Assembly (NCBI GenBank): GCA_022824945.1
Contig: JAJDYX010000015.1
Coordinates: forward strand, 186,001 to 250,000
DNA: 64,000 bases
Source of the DNA: Candidatus Latescibacterota bacterium
GTDB lineage: Bacteria; Latescibacterota; UBA2968
Direction of reading: 5' to 3'
Every line of letters begins with the position of its first letter. Positions within the stretch are counted from its first letter, which is position 1. The notes below the pieces were generated by a model. That model searched no databases. It saw only the letters and a list, made by a program, of their open reading frames with translations, and had not been told where the DNA came from. Of this stretch, positions 1 through 8,542 are shown piece by piece. A program made the translations under genes and the position numbers.

Positions 1-753
1 ACGGGCAATTACAATCCCTCAACAGCCCGGCTTTATACAGATTTGGGATTGTTCACAGCACGCGAAGACATCACAAATGATGTCGCCGAAGTTTTTAACC
101 TGCTCACCACGCAATCTGCACATCCCCAGGTCAGCAAATTTCTCATTGCACCCTCTACCATGCTCGACTCCATCCTCAAAAAAATCGACCGCGAAATCCA
201 CCATGCCAGCAAAGGACGTACAGCCCGCATTGTAGCGAAAATGAATTCACTTCAAGACCCCAAAGTCATTCGCGCGCTGTATCGCGCATCGCAAAACGGC
301 GTACAAATTGACCTGATTGTACGCGGTATATGCTGCCTGCGTGCGGGTGTTCCCGGTATAAGCGACAACATCAGAGTGCGCAGCATCATCGGGCGATTTC
401 TGGAACACAGCCGCATCTACTACTTTGAAAATGACGGGAATCCCGATGTGTACATTGGCAGTGCGGATTGGATGCCTCGAAATTTGCGCCGGCGCGTAGA
501 AACGCTTTGTCCCATCGAAGATCCGGATTTGATTACACGGATAAAATCAGAACTCCTCAGCACCTGCTTTGCCGACAATGTCAAATCGCGCGAACTCCTG
601 CCCGATGGCACACACCGTCACATTGCACCCGCCCAAAATGAACCCGCATTCTGCATGCACGACATGCTCATGAACCTTTCCCTGGGTGAACCCGTCGATA
701 TCCCCGACTTTTTCCAAACACCATCCTCAATCGAATCGACCGCTGCTACTTAA
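1..753 (+). CDS. ppk: Polyphosphate kinase 1, C-terminal part (cut by window start)
   Basis: The reading frame is open from base 1, so the gene begins outside the window; 250 C-terminal residues are visible. PPK1 transfers the terminal phosphate of ATP to growing polyphosphate through a phospho-histidine intermediate. Visible family hallmarks are TGNYNPSTARLYTDLGLFT at the start, RIVAKMNSL, and the block GRFLEHSRIYYFEN, which carries the second conserved active-site histidine, followed by a GSADWMPRN motif. Together these form the second phospholipase-D-like catalytic domain. The C-terminus runs 27 bp into the convergent potassium-channel gene, so the two genes overlap tail to tail. The identification is secure; only the N-terminal domains are unseen. 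Confidence 0.96.
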   Translation, partial: TGNYNPSTARLYTDLGLFTAREDITNDVAEVFNLLTTQSAHPQVSKFLIAPSTMLDSILKKIDREIHHASKGRTARIVAKMNSLQDPKVIRALYRASQNGVQIDLIVRGICCLRAGVPGISDNIRVRSIIGRFLEHSRIYYFENDGNPDVYIGSADWMPRNLRRRVETLCPIEDPDLITRIKSELLSTCFADNVKSRELLPDGTHRHIAPAQNEPAFCMHDMLMNLSLGEPVDIPDFFQTPSSIESTAAT

Positions 754-1428
754 ATGCAGCCCCACCAGGCGAGCAACCAGCACCGCCAGATAGGTTTGTC
801 CCCAAACAGCTTCCAAAACAGCCAGATTTTTCGCCATCCGGCTCACAGGCGTTATATCTCCATAGCCCAGGGTGGTGATTGTAACAAAAGAAAAATAAAT
901 TAGATCTGAAAACTTACCCAGGACATGATCCGAAAACAAAATCGCATCTGGATTAAATAATAACAGAGTTTCATAAAAAAATGCCCACAACAAGCCACTC
1001 AAAAAATAAACGGCTATCCCCCCCTGGATGGTATCTGCTGTGACCGTCGTCTCAGAGAAAATCCGGTGCAAAAAGACCAGAAGGCATATCCCGTAAAACA
1101 GTTTATAAACACCCGCCTCTGCCATCTCAAGCACTCTGGATATTTCCTCAGACAGATCAATAGCCTCGACAATTATATGAAAACCAAATCCCAGAAACCC
1201 GAGCATCAAACACAACGCCAGTAGCCCCCTATGAAGGCTCAAAGTCCAGAGCACCGCGGCCATAATCGGTAAAAAAAGAAACGGTATAAAATAATGCTCT
1301 TCCTCGCGCTCAAACAACGGCATTGTAAAAAAAAGAAACACCACTGAAAGGGTGAGAACGGTGTATTTGTAGCTCGAAAAGCGCTCCCAGAATTTCAAAT
1401 CTGGACCTTTACTATTTAATCTCTCCAC
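727..1428 (-). CDS. Two-TM pore potassium channel family protein (KcsA/Kch type)
   Basis: A 233-residue integral membrane protein with a canonical K+ selectivity filter, TLGYGD at about residues 186-191, preceded by a pore helix and followed by a last hydrophobic segment. Four further hydrophobic stretches lie upstream (about 23-40, 48-65, 68-90, 105-120), so the topology may be six-helix, but no arginine-rich voltage-sensor segment is visible. There is no C-terminal RCK/TrkA-N domain, so gating by nucleotide or Ca2+ is not suggested. The start is GTG at 1428, chosen because GGAGG lies about 8 nt upstream. It follows the sulfatase stop by 21 bp and is probably the last gene of that run. Ion selectivity is well supported; physiological role is not known. 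Confidence 0.85.
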   Translation of the reverse strand: MERLNSKGPDLKFWERFSSYKYTVLTLSVVFLFFTMPLFEREEEHYFIPFLFLPIMAAVLWTLSLHRGLLALCLMLGFLGFGFHIIVEAIDLSEEISRVLEMAEAGVYKLFYGICLLVFLHRIFSETTVTADTIQGGIAVYFLSGLLWAFFYETLLLFNPDAILFSDHVLGKFSDLIYFSFVTITTLGYGDITPVSRMAKNLAVLEAVWGQTYLAVLVARLVGLHLSSSGRFD

Positions 1429-1449
1429 GCCGGTCCTCCATTGTTCCGC

Positions 1450-2742
1450 TCACTTCGTCACGCGCCTGTACCAGTTTTGCAACACACCGTACAAATGCGC
1501 TTGTTTCTCGTTATAATTGGGATCGTTCAGTAGATTATTCATCTCGTAGGGATCATTTTCCAAATCGAACAGATGTATTGCCTCAAAACCCTCTTTCTGA
1601 ACCACCAGCTTAAACGCGCCTTCGCGCACCATACACCAGGGCTGCATCTCTGAAAACACCGGTCGGTCTAAGGTCTGAGAAGGATCGCTCATCAGAGGCG
1701 CAAAACTATCGCCCTCAACCGAAGATTCAGGGGATTCTCCCGCATAATCTACACAAGTCGCAAAAAAATCCACACCAGACACCAGATCATCCACCACCGC
1801 GCCTGCCGCGCCCCCCGGTGCGCGGACAATCAGGGGAATGCGACTCGACTCCTCCCAGGCCTTACCCTTATTTATCTCTCCGTGACTACCCTGCAAATCC
1901 CCGTGATCCGACGTAAACATCACCACCGTATTATCCCGCAACCCCATGCGATCCAGCGCATCCATCATCCTCCCCACATTTGCATCCAACTGCGTCACCA
2001 TCGCGTAATACGCGCGGAGATATTCATCGAGATCATTGCCATAGCGCTGATAAATCGGATCGTTCTCCTGCGGTTTGGGACTCGGCGGACTATGCGTCCT
2101 CGTATAGGGATCAACCTCCTCACAATTTGGACGCCGCGCAATAGTCACGCCCCGATATATCTCGTCGTATTCATATCCCGGTTGCTCGGGATAATGCGGA
2201 TTCTGATAGGACACAAACAGCGCGAAAGGTGCGTTTTCCGCCATCTTCTCCATGCGCTCAATCGCAATATCACTCGTCACATCTGTTCGGTGATGATCGT
2301 ACCAATGCTCATCACCCGCTTCATCGTAAAACTTCACACTATGCAAAAAATCGTTATAACACTGATACCCGATAAACTCCGTAAAATCCGCCCGCAACTC
2401 GGGTGGGATCCACACATTACCCGTTGCGCCCAAATGCCACTTGCCCACCCAACCGGTTCGATACCCCGCGTCATTCAGCGCGCCCGCCAGTGTGCGCGTC
2501 CCCTCGGGAATATACCGCCCATTGCGCAACGTATCTGTCTGCGACCCGTACTGCCCCGAAATTAGCGTCGCGCGAAACGGCGTACAAACCGGTGCATTGG
2601 AATAACAATTGCGAAACAAAACCCCTTCTCGCGCCAGCTTGTCCAGATTCGGCGTATGAATATCCTCTGTTCCCATACACCCCATTGCAAAAGCGTGCAT
2701 CTGATCGGCAAAAAGAAAAAGAATATTCGGTCTATCGCTCAT
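1450..2742 (-). CDS. Formylglycine-dependent sulfatase (arylsulfatase family)
   Basis: This 430-residue protein is a type I sulfatase, hydrolysing sulfate esters, probably on polysaccharides or other sulfated organics. The N-terminal metal-binding block RPNILFLFADQ supplies Asp13, and the formylglycine motif C-T-P-F-R starts at Cys53, which must be oxidised by a maturation enzyme not seen in this window. The SDHGD motif near residue 280 provides further Ca2+ ligands. No clear signal peptide is present, so a cytoplasmic location is plausible. AGGAGG lies 7 nt upstream of ATG 2742. It is 30 bp downstream of the Ldh_2-family dehydrogenase gene and probably cotranscribed with it and the sulfatase at 3796. 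The exact substrate cannot be read from sequence. Confidence 0.9.
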   Translation of the reverse strand: MSDRPNILFLFADQMHAFAMGCMGTEDIHTPNLDKLAREGVLFRNCYSNAPVCTPFRATLISGQYGSQTDTLRNGRYIPEGTRTLAGALNDAGYRTGWVGKWHLGATGNVWIPPELRADFTEFIGYQCYNDFLHSVKFYDEAGDEHWYDHHRTDVTSDIAIERMEKMAENAPFALFVSYQNPHYPEQPGYEYDEIYRGVTIARRPNCEEVDPYTRTHSPPSPKPQENDPIYQRYGNDLDEYLRAYYAMVTQLDANVGRMMDALDRMGLRDNTVVMFTSDHGDLQGSHGEINKGKAWEESSRIPLIVRAPGGAAGAVVDDLVSGVDFFATCVDYAGESPESSVEGDSFAPLMSDPSQTLDRPVFSEMQPWCMVREGAFKLVVQKEGFEAIHLFDLENDPYEMNNLLNDPNYNEKQAHLYGVLQNWYRRVTK

Positions 2743-2772
2743 GCGTTGATCCTCCTGTTGGTTAATACCTTT

Positions 2773-3783
2773 CTAAAACCTCGACCCTTCAAATTCCCCA
2801 AACGGCGATGGAACCCCGACACCATCGCCCACCTGCTGCAGCAGACCGCGGTGATCATCAGTCATGGGAATACCGATCTCGCGGTGTTCCTTTTCCCATT
2901 GCCATTCCATACCGCCAGCCAACTCGGCGCGATCGTGCCCCGGCAGGGGTCTTGTCGCACGCGCCTCGCCGACATAGCGATCCATCTCCTGCTTAAACGC
3001 CTCCACATCAGCAAATCGCCCCACGTCAAACACCGCAATAAACGCACCTTGATGTGGCGCTGCCCCTTGACCTTCACCCGTAAACTCATATCCCTCATTC
3101 CAGATACCAGCCAAAATTCCCCCCATCGCCTGTAGCACAGCCGCCAGCCCCAACCCCTTGAAAACCGCAGCGGGAAACTTCTCAAATGATTCTTCACTAT
3201 ATCGAATAAAATGCGCCGCCATATCCACAATTAGAGGGGGTTGTTCGCCAGCGGGTATGGCAATGCTAATCGGCGACCCACCCGACGCACTCATAACCGT
3301 CGCATCTGGACGCGGGCGATAGCGGTGAGAAGACAGGGCCATCCCAATACAATCGCTGGCAAGCGCCATGCGGGAATAATTGCCCGCCGCGCCAAAGTGG
3401 AAGTGATTGCGCGTCGTCACCGTGCCCACACCCACCTTTAACGCCTTTTCAATCGCCATCTCCGTTCCCCGATGCGATGGAAAATACCCCAACCCGCCAT
3501 CCCCATCCAGTATAGCCGTCGCCTCTGACTCGGACACCACCGTCACATTGGGCCGCGGATTGGTATGCCCATTCTTCATTTCGGATATATAACTGTGCAC
3601 CTGGCGCGTACCGTGGCTAAACACACAGCGCAAATCATTTGCCGTCAACGTGACCGCCATATGCTGCGCGTGTTCTTCAGACGTACCCACAGCGAGAAAA
3701 AGCGCACGCACATAAGCTTCCATCACCTCGCCTGGCACGCGAATCCCGTGGTCTGGATGTGAATTAAACAATCGCGATGGCAT
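2773..3783 (-). CDS. Malate/L-lactate dehydrogenase family (Ldh_2) oxidoreductase
   Basis: A 336-residue member of the Ldh_2 NAD(P)-dependent family that includes malate, L-lactate, L-sulfolactate and ureidoglycolate dehydrogenases. Family features are the N-terminal helical region, the conserved SHG triplet with its catalytic His near residue 55, the FPSHRGTEMAIEKA stretch, the TTRNHFHFGAAGNYS block and the PLIVDMAA segment. It lies between two sulfatase genes with gaps of 12 and 30 bp and has a strong AGGAGG site before ATG 3783. That arrangement suggests it oxidises a hydroxy-acid released or generated during breakdown of a sulfated compound; this is inference, and the substrate is unassigned. 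Confidence 0.85.
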   Translation of the reverse strand: MPSRLFNSHPDHGIRVPGEVMEAYVRALFLAVGTSEEHAQHMAVTLTANDLRCVFSHGTRQVHSYISEMKNGHTNPRPNVTVVSESEATAILDGDGGLGYFPSHRGTEMAIEKALKVGVGTVTTRNHFHFGAAGNYSRMALASDCIGMALSSHRYRPRPDATVMSASGGSPISIAIPAGEQPPLIVDMAAHFIRYSEESFEKFPAAVFKGLGLAAVLQAMGGILAGIWNEGYEFTGEGQGAAPHQGAFIAVFDVGRFADVEAFKQEMDRYVGEARATRPLPGHDRAELAGGMEWQWEKEHREIGIPMTDDHRGLLQQVGDGVGVPSPFGEFEGSRF

Positions 3784-3795
3784 AAATCCTCCTTC

Positions 3796-5271
3796 TCACG
3801 CATACCATTGAATCTGAGGCATATCGGATTTGGGGGGTGGAGGCCAGTGCTGTCCGCGCTGGCTGGTCAGCCCCCGGTTGGGACCGGGATGATACGGCTG
3901 GTCTGGCAGACCCACCAATTGTCCATCCTCGACCCATTTTTCATCCTCGCCGTAAAGTTCGCCAACCAAGAGCGCAGTCAACTTCGCCAGAATCTCGGCA
4001 TATTGCGGATCGCACGACAAATCCACGAGTTCCTGAGGATCCGTGCTCAGATCAAAAAGCTGCCGACAATTTCCCACAGAATAGTAAATCAACTTGTAGC
4101 GCCCATCGCAAATCATCCGCGTCGCGTGGGCATCTTCGCCAACCTCGCCGTAAAACCAATCCCGCTCTTGCTCGCCAACCATCGACATCCCCTCCACGGT
4201 ATCGGGAATATCTACACCCGCCAGATCCAGCAACGTGGGCATCACATCTTGCCACCCCACCAGGCGATCATCCACCCGATTGAACCCGACCCGCTCATCC
4301 CCAGCCGTCCCCAACAAAATCATCGGAATATTGGCCGAACCCTCGTAGAAAAGACGCTTCGCCAACATATTGTGATTGCCCAACATATCGCCGTGATCCG
4401 ACGTAAAGCAAATAATCGTATTGTCGAGCAAGCCTTCCTCTCTCAGCGTACCGATCAGCACGCGCAGGCTATGATCAATATGAGTACACAGCGCATAAAA
4501 CGCACGCCGCGCCATCTCAATTTGCACCGCACTGTGCTTGTCTCCCCGCGCAGTCATCGATTGAAGACTATAGGGAAGATCCTCAGAATGAACCCAATCG
4601 CCCATAAACGGCGTATCGATCTCCATATCCCGATAAAAATCCAGGTACTTTTGCAACGGCACAATCGGCGGATGTGGATGCCGATAAGAAATAAACCAGA
4701 ACGAAGGACGCGTGGGATCTCGCCGTTTAATAAATCGCGCCATATTCTGAGTCGCCCAATTCGTCGCATGGGTTTCATCGGGCAAATGCCAGGGCACTGC
4801 GCCATACTCGTTATTGCTCATACCGTGATTGAAATGCTCGCCCGCATAGCCCCGATCGCCCAAAAAAAGCTCGTAATCGTCGAGAACCCCGTACTGCGTG
4901 CGCCCCTCCTCATCTAAAATCACATCGTCAAACCCAATGCGATCCCGCTGCGGAAACACATGCAACTTGCCCACGGCATACGCCTGATAACCCGCATTGC
5001 GAAAGGTCTGCGCCATCGTTGGCATATCGGGCATTTCGAGTGTCTCCTTAAACACGCGATCCCCGTGTGTTCTCGGCGTAGTACCCGTCATCAACGTGCG
5101 CCGCGCCGGAATGCACACCGGGCATTCGGCATAACAATTGGAAAAACGCACGCCACTTCGCGCCAATTCATCCAGCGTTGGCGTCTGAATAACAGGATGA
5201 CCAGCACATCCCAAAAGATGCGCCGGCCAGTGATCTGTCGAAATCAACAATACGTTCGGTTGTACAGACAT
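3796..5271 (-). CDS. Formylglycine-dependent sulfatase (choline-sulfatase/arylsulfatase family)
   Basis: A 491-residue sulfatase. Residues QPNVLLISTDHW give the first metal ligand, and the formylglycine motif C-I-P-A-R starts at Cys53, followed by RTLMTG. The FTSDHGDMLG block near residue 290 supplies the second metal-binding set. The C-terminal region contains the usual YKLIYY and FDLSTDPQE segments. No signal peptide is evident. ATG 5271 has GAGG upstream. It is probably the first gene of the minus-strand run sulfatase, Ldh_2 dehydrogenase, sulfatase, K+ channel. Its sequence differs markedly from the sulfatase at 1450, so the two likely act on different sulfate groups of one substrate or on different substrates. 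Confidence 0.9.
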   Translation of the reverse strand: MSVQPNVLLISTDHWPAHLLGCAGHPVIQTPTLDELARSGVRFSNCYAECPVCIPARRTLMTGTTPRTHGDRVFKETLEMPDMPTMAQTFRNAGYQAYAVGKLHVFPQRDRIGFDDVILDEEGRTQYGVLDDYELFLGDRGYAGEHFNHGMSNNEYGAVPWHLPDETHATNWATQNMARFIKRRDPTRPSFWFISYRHPHPPIVPLQKYLDFYRDMEIDTPFMGDWVHSEDLPYSLQSMTARGDKHSAVQIEMARRAFYALCTHIDHSLRVLIGTLREEGLLDNTIICFTSDHGDMLGNHNMLAKRLFYEGSANIPMILLGTAGDERVGFNRVDDRLVGWQDVMPTLLDLAGVDIPDTVEGMSMVGEQERDWFYGEVGEDAHATRMICDGRYKLIYYSVGNCRQLFDLSTDPQELVDLSCDPQYAEILAKLTALLVGELYGEDEKWVEDGQLVGLPDQPYHPGPNRGLTSQRGQHWPPPPKSDMPQIQWYA

Positions 5272-5340
5272 AAAATTCCTCGCATTTTAGTTGGTCACGT
5301 AACCCCTTCTCACCTATCTATCGGGCCGTGATACAGAGAC

Positions 5341-5369
5341 TTGACACTGTGCAAAAGGTTCACTAAGTT
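5341..5369 (+). promoter_or_regulatory. Putative promoter for the 2-phosphoglycerate kinase-like gene
   Basis: A consensus -35 box TTGACA (5341-5346) is followed after 17 bases by TAAGTT (5364-5369), a weak -10. It lies 45 bp upstream of the chosen start in the divergent intergenic region. The same TTGACA/TAAGTT pairing, with 18 bp spacing, recurs upstream of the ilvN leader. Confidence 0.4.
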
Positions 5370-5413
5370 CGGATATAGGTTTTTAAAAAAAGCTGTATTT
5401 AGTGGAGATTGCC

Positions 5414-6553
5414 ATGGCGACAATTGTTGATGGCAAAAAAAGGATTCCATTTTTGCGGGGCATGCTGGCGCACTATTTAATTGAGCATGGATTCGCATTT
5501 CAAGAGGCATACAACTTCGCAGATGGCATCCGTCGGTCACTTCAAAAAGCGAAAGACATCAAAGCCGAAGATATGGCCAATCTGGTGCGCAAACAGGTGC
5601 AGCGCGAATTTGGTGACCGAATGATCGGCGATGCCATATTTTGGGAACCCACATCGCGGCAAATTTTTATCGAAGAAGGCGAAGACAGGACGCTATTTTC
5701 TCTGGAACGACTCGCCGATTCGCTCGAAGCCATTGGGCTGGATCACGACCTCACACACCAGATTGCCTCAGAGGTCGAGCAACAACTTTCGAGGTCACAA
5801 GGCACAGTAATTAAGCGATCCCAGCTTTTTAAGACCACGCTGAAAAGCTTAAAAGACAGCTATGGTTCTCGTTATGCCGAGCGCTATGAGGCCTGGTATC
5901 GATTTCGCAAGGATCGACAGCACAAGCCACTCATTATTCTCATCAGCGGTGCAACTGGGGTGGGCAAAACCTCCGTGGGACTGGCACTGGCTAACCAGCT
6001 AAAAATTTCGCGCGTCGCATCAACCGATGCCATTCGACAGATTATGCGATTGATGATCGCACCTGAACTGATGCCCGCGTTGCACGCCTCTTCTTTTTCT
6101 GCCTGGAAACATACGGGCGCAGAGTTAGCCGATGAGAACCCACCGGTTGTGCAGGCATTTCGCGAACAAGCTGTTCGCGTAGGTGTTGGCGTGAGAGCGA
6201 TGATTGAGCGCACCATTGAAGAGCATGTCAACCTCGTAATTGACGGTGTGCATCTCTTGCCCGACTTGATCGATTTGAGCGCGTACAAAGATCAAGCGAC
6301 ATTTATCTGGATGATTTTGTACTTAGACGATAAAAAGCAATATGCCGAACGTTTTGAATTTCGCAGTGAAGAAGCAGCGCAAAGAACGTCGCACCACTAC
6401 GTAGAAAATCTCGATGCCATTTTGGAAATTCAACAACATATCTTAGAGGTGGGCGAAGCACACCGCATCATAAATGTTGAGAATGAAAATTTTGACGAAA
6501 CCGTGCAATCGCTCTCAGCACATATCATGGATGTGTTGCGAAAACGCTACTGA
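5414..6553 (+). CDS. 2-phosphoglycerate kinase-like protein (ATP-cone + P-loop kinase)
   Basis: This 379-residue protein combines an N-terminal ATP-cone-like region (about residues 1-90), a helical linker, and a P-loop kinase domain. The Walker A motif GATGVGKTS is near residue 180 and is followed by STDAIRQIM and a Walker B-like LVIDGVH segment. That architecture matches 2-phosphoglycerate kinases, first described in methanogens for synthesis of cyclic 2,3-bisphosphoglycerate, with many uncharacterised bacterial homologues. I chose ATG 5414 over GTG 5402 because GGAG lies 6 nt upstream of the ATG. It stands alone, divergent from the sulfatase run. The bacterial substrate is uncertain; another small phosphorylated acid or a regulatory role is possible. 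Confidence 0.75.
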   Translation: MATIVDGKKRIPFLRGMLAHYLIEHGFAFQEAYNFADGIRRSLQKAKDIKAEDMANLVRKQVQREFGDRMIGDAIFWEPTSRQIFIEEGEDRTLFSLERLADSLEAIGLDHDLTHQIASEVEQQLSRSQGTVIKRSQLFKTTLKSLKDSYGSRYAERYEAWYRFRKDRQHKPLIILISGATGVGKTSVGLALANQLKISRVASTDAIRQIMRLMIAPELMPALHASSFSAWKHTGAELADENPPVVQAFREQAVRVGVGVRAMIERTIEEHVNLVIDGVHLLPDLIDLSAYKDQATFIWMILYLDDKKQYAERFEFRSEEAAQRTSHHYVENLDAILEIQQHILEVGEAHRIINVENENFDETVQSLSAHIMDVLRKRY

Positions 6554-6561
6554 TTCCCCAC

Positions 6562-6867
6562 TCATTTTCTAATAATCACGGCGTATTGAAGCGGGCCATC
6601 GCCGATATTTTTTATCCCGTGCAAAATACTGCATTCCAGATGCATGGCTTCCCCCGTATTGACCGGGTATGTTTGGTCGCCATACAGAACTTCGCCATTG
6701 CCATTGATGACATAGAAAATCTCCCAACCATCGTGGCGGTGTGGCGGGTGAGCGCGCTGACCTGGACCAACTTCTGAGACATGCAGGTGGAGACGGTCGG
6801 CATCTGTACCTTCGGTAAAAAGAAAACGAGAAATGCCCTTGATATCGGTGCGGGTTGTGACAGACAT
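6562..6867 (-). CDS. Small cupin-domain protein
   Basis: A 101-residue single-domain cupin. Motif 1, PPHRHDGWEIFYVINGNG, contains the HRH...E metal ligands (about residues 41-49), and motif 2 continues through GEAMHLECSILHGIKN with the final His. Such small cupins bind a divalent metal and may act as isomerases or sugar-binding proteins; the sequence does not say which. ATG 6867 has AGGAG 8 nt upstream, and the gene follows a small acidic protein gene by 17 bp. It converges with the kinase gene ending at 6553. Confidence 0.85.
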   Translation of the reverse strand: MSVTTRTDIKGISRFLFTEGTDADRLHLHVSEVGPGQRAHPPHRHDGWEIFYVINGNGEVLYGDQTYPVNTGEAMHLECSILHGIKNIGDGPLQYAVIIRK

Positions 6868-6884
6868 AGATAAACTCCTGAAAA

Positions 6885-7136
6885 CTAATGGGGGTGGTCG
6901 TCGCAGTCGGGGCGGTTGGGATCATCAGTGAAAGTGCCCGTATCGAGATATTCGAGAGCCTTGGTATAACTACGGCGCTCGAGAAAATGTCTGAGTTGTG
7001 CTGGCGTATCGCGATCAAGGCCGCGCTGAATATCGTCGAGTTTGAGCAAATGCTCGGCGATATTTTCTTTTTTATCAATAGCCTCAAACATCTCGATGAG
7101 CGTGGATCGAATATCTGTAGCTTGATCTGAGGTCAT
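6885..7136 (-). CDS. Small conserved-looking acidic protein of unknown function
   Basis: An 83-residue soluble protein beginning MTSDQATDI. I do not recognise the family. It is predicted mostly helical, with charged segments KKENIAEHLLKLDDIQRG and QLRHFLERRSYTKALEYLD, and ends in a His/Asp-rich tail (DCDDHPH) that could bind metal. The start at 7136 is preferred over an upstream TTG because GGAGG sits 6 nt upstream. It lies 17 bp ahead of the cupin gene and is probably cotranscribed with it. Confidence 0.6.
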   Translation of the reverse strand: MTSDQATDIRSTLIEMFEAIDKKENIAEHLLKLDDIQRGLDRDTPAQLRHFLERRSYTKALEYLDTGTFTDDPNRPDCDDHPH

Positions 7137-7184
7137 ACGCCCTCCATTGTATTTAGAATTGTGAAAAAATAGGCGCGTATAAAG

Positions 7185-7226
7185 AACGCCCGTCATATTG
7201 CAGTTTTATACCAATCGACGGGCGTT
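7185..7226 (-). terminator. Rho-independent terminator of speD
   Basis: A perfect 10-bp inverted repeat, AACGCCCGTC (7185-7194) and GACGGGCGTT (7217-7226), with a 22-base loop, lies 17 bp past the speD stop. On the minus strand the hairpin is followed by TTCTTTAT, a moderate U-rich tract. Confidence 0.65.
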
Positions 7227-7242
7227 TACTTGTCATCTAAAG

Positions 7243-7650
7243 TTACGAATCACCATCAGCCCGCAAAGTTGCGGCTGGACCGGACCTTACGGTCGATGAA
7301 TCGCCTTGCCCACGTCTGAATTGTCGCACTTCGATCCGCGTGGATTGGAGTGCGCGTTTTAAGTGGATCAAAGCGCGCCGCGGTTTGGTCTGCGTACCAC
7401 AGGTAAAAAGGTCAATGGCTGCAAAACCCTGCTCTGGCCAGGTGTGGATGGTCAGGTGGCTTTCTTGAATGACCACAACACCCGATACACCGAAAGGCGA
7501 AAAGTGATGAAACATGCTATTGATAACCGTGGCACCTGCGCGCTGGGCAGCTTCAATCATAACCTTTTCAAGCGCAGTGACATCATTGAGCAGATCGGCG
7601 GGACAACCGTACAAATCGACGAGCAGATGTTTGCTCAGTGCATGGGACAT
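7243..7650 (-). CDS. speD: S-adenosylmethionine decarboxylase proenzyme
   Basis: A 135-residue bacterial-type AdoMet decarboxylase, which supplies the aminopropyl donor for spermidine synthesis. The proenzyme self-cleaves at a serine that becomes the pyruvoyl cofactor. Here that is Ser64 in ESHLTIHTWPE, with the catalytic His69 and Cys84 (LFTCGT) also in place. ATG 7650 gives the usual family length; a TTG 12 bp upstream, overlapping the stop of the previous gene, is the alternative. A C-terminal extension after the core is Ser/Ala/Gly-rich. No spermidine synthase (speE) is adjacent. The gene follows the TIM-barrel isomerase with almost no gap and ends in a hairpin terminator. Confidence 0.92.
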   Translation of the reverse strand: MSHALSKHLLVDLYGCPADLLNDVTALEKVMIEAAQRAGATVINSMFHHFSPFGVSGVVVIQESHLTIHTWPEQGFAAIDLFTCGTQTKPRRALIHLKRALQSTRIEVRQFRRGQGDSSTVRSGPAATLRADGDS

Positions 7651-7658
7651 AGGCTCAT

Positions 7659-8429
7659 TCAAGATAGGATTTTTTCGACGTATTCATGTGCAGCAGCACA
7701 AGCCTGAGCGGGTTCACCCCAGGTAACTTTTTCCAATTCGATGACGAGTTCACCCTCATAACCCACGCCTTTGAGAATACCGATCACATCTTCAAAAGGC
7801 AAATCGCCCTCGCCAAAAGGCACGGGTATTTCCCCCTTCTGATCTCTCAGGTGAACAAGACCAATGCGATCGGCAAAAGCTTCTGCAAAAGCGCGCACAT
7901 CAACACCTGCTGAAAGAAGATGACCCGTATCCATCAACACTTTGGCGCGATCGGGAAGCTCAGGCAAAATACCCTGATAATCTTCGATATTCTCGAACAA
8001 ATTCCCCTTGTGATTGCCTATATTGAGAGTAAAATTGGGAATGCGCCCGAGCACGTGATTAATGCCTTTAATAAAATCTTCGCGCGCTTCATCTGTGCGA
8101 TCACCGCCTTTGAGATTGGCACACTGTAGTCGCAGAGCGCGAGAAAGATGGATATCCCATTCGACCTGGCGCATATTGTATCCCAAATCGCGTTCGTCCT
8201 TGCTGGAATTGCGTCCCGTGATATTGCGAATATTGAGACCCGTGAGCGTAACGCCCGCATTGTCCAGACGCTCGCGCACCATACGCACCGACGTATCCGC
8301 GTGAACCGGCGAACTCTCGGTAAACGTGCGAAAAAGTTCAATGCGATTAAAACCCGCTGCTGTGGCAACATTCAGGGCATCGGGCAAAAGTAAATCGGGA
8401 CAAACGGTCGTGCTAAAAGAAAGTTGCAT
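7659..8429 (-). CDS. Sugar phosphate isomerase/epimerase family protein (AP endonuclease 2-like TIM barrel)
   Basis: A 256-residue TIM-barrel protein of the xylose isomerase-like family. The start MQLSFSTTVCPDLLL is the typical first beta strand, followed by AAGFNRIELF, LTGLNIRN, NIGNHKGNLFENIEDY, VLMDTGHLLSAGVD, IGLVHLRDQKGE and YEGELVIELEK, which supply the Glu/Asp/His metal ligands at the barrel mouth. Members isomerise or epimerise free or phosphorylated sugars or inosose. ATG 8429 has a weak AGAGA ribosome-binding site; an upstream in-frame start would add a hydrophobic stretch and is less likely. Cotranscription with speD is suggested by an overlap or 8-bp gap, without an obvious pathway link. 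Confidence 0.85.
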   Translation of the reverse strand: MQLSFSTTVCPDLLLPDALNVATAAGFNRIELFRTFTESSPVHADTSVRMVRERLDNAGVTLTGLNIRNITGRNSSKDERDLGYNMRQVEWDIHLSRALRLQCANLKGGDRTDEAREDFIKGINHVLGRIPNFTLNIGNHKGNLFENIEDYQGILPELPDRAKVLMDTGHLLSAGVDVRAFAEAFADRIGLVHLRDQKGEIPVPFGEGDLPFEDVIGILKGVGYEGELVIELEKVTWGEPAQACAAAHEYVEKILS

Positions 8430-8542
8430 AAAATTTCTCTTTTGAAACCAGTGAAAAAAGACCAACCAACTCTCAATCAAGGGTAATGAGAGCAGGTTGA
8501 AAGCGAAGCATAACAGGAGTAATGCTACCCTCGGCACAAATG

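Noticed and set aside
1882-2565. Long plus-strand ORF opposite a sulfatase
   Set aside because: Low-complexity, His/Arg/Ile-rich translation typical of antisense shadows; the sulfatase frame has all catalytic motifs.
3808-4917. 369-codon plus-strand ORF opposite the second sulfatase
   Set aside because: Antisense shadow of a well-supported sulfatase; no ribosome-binding site and no recognisable domain.
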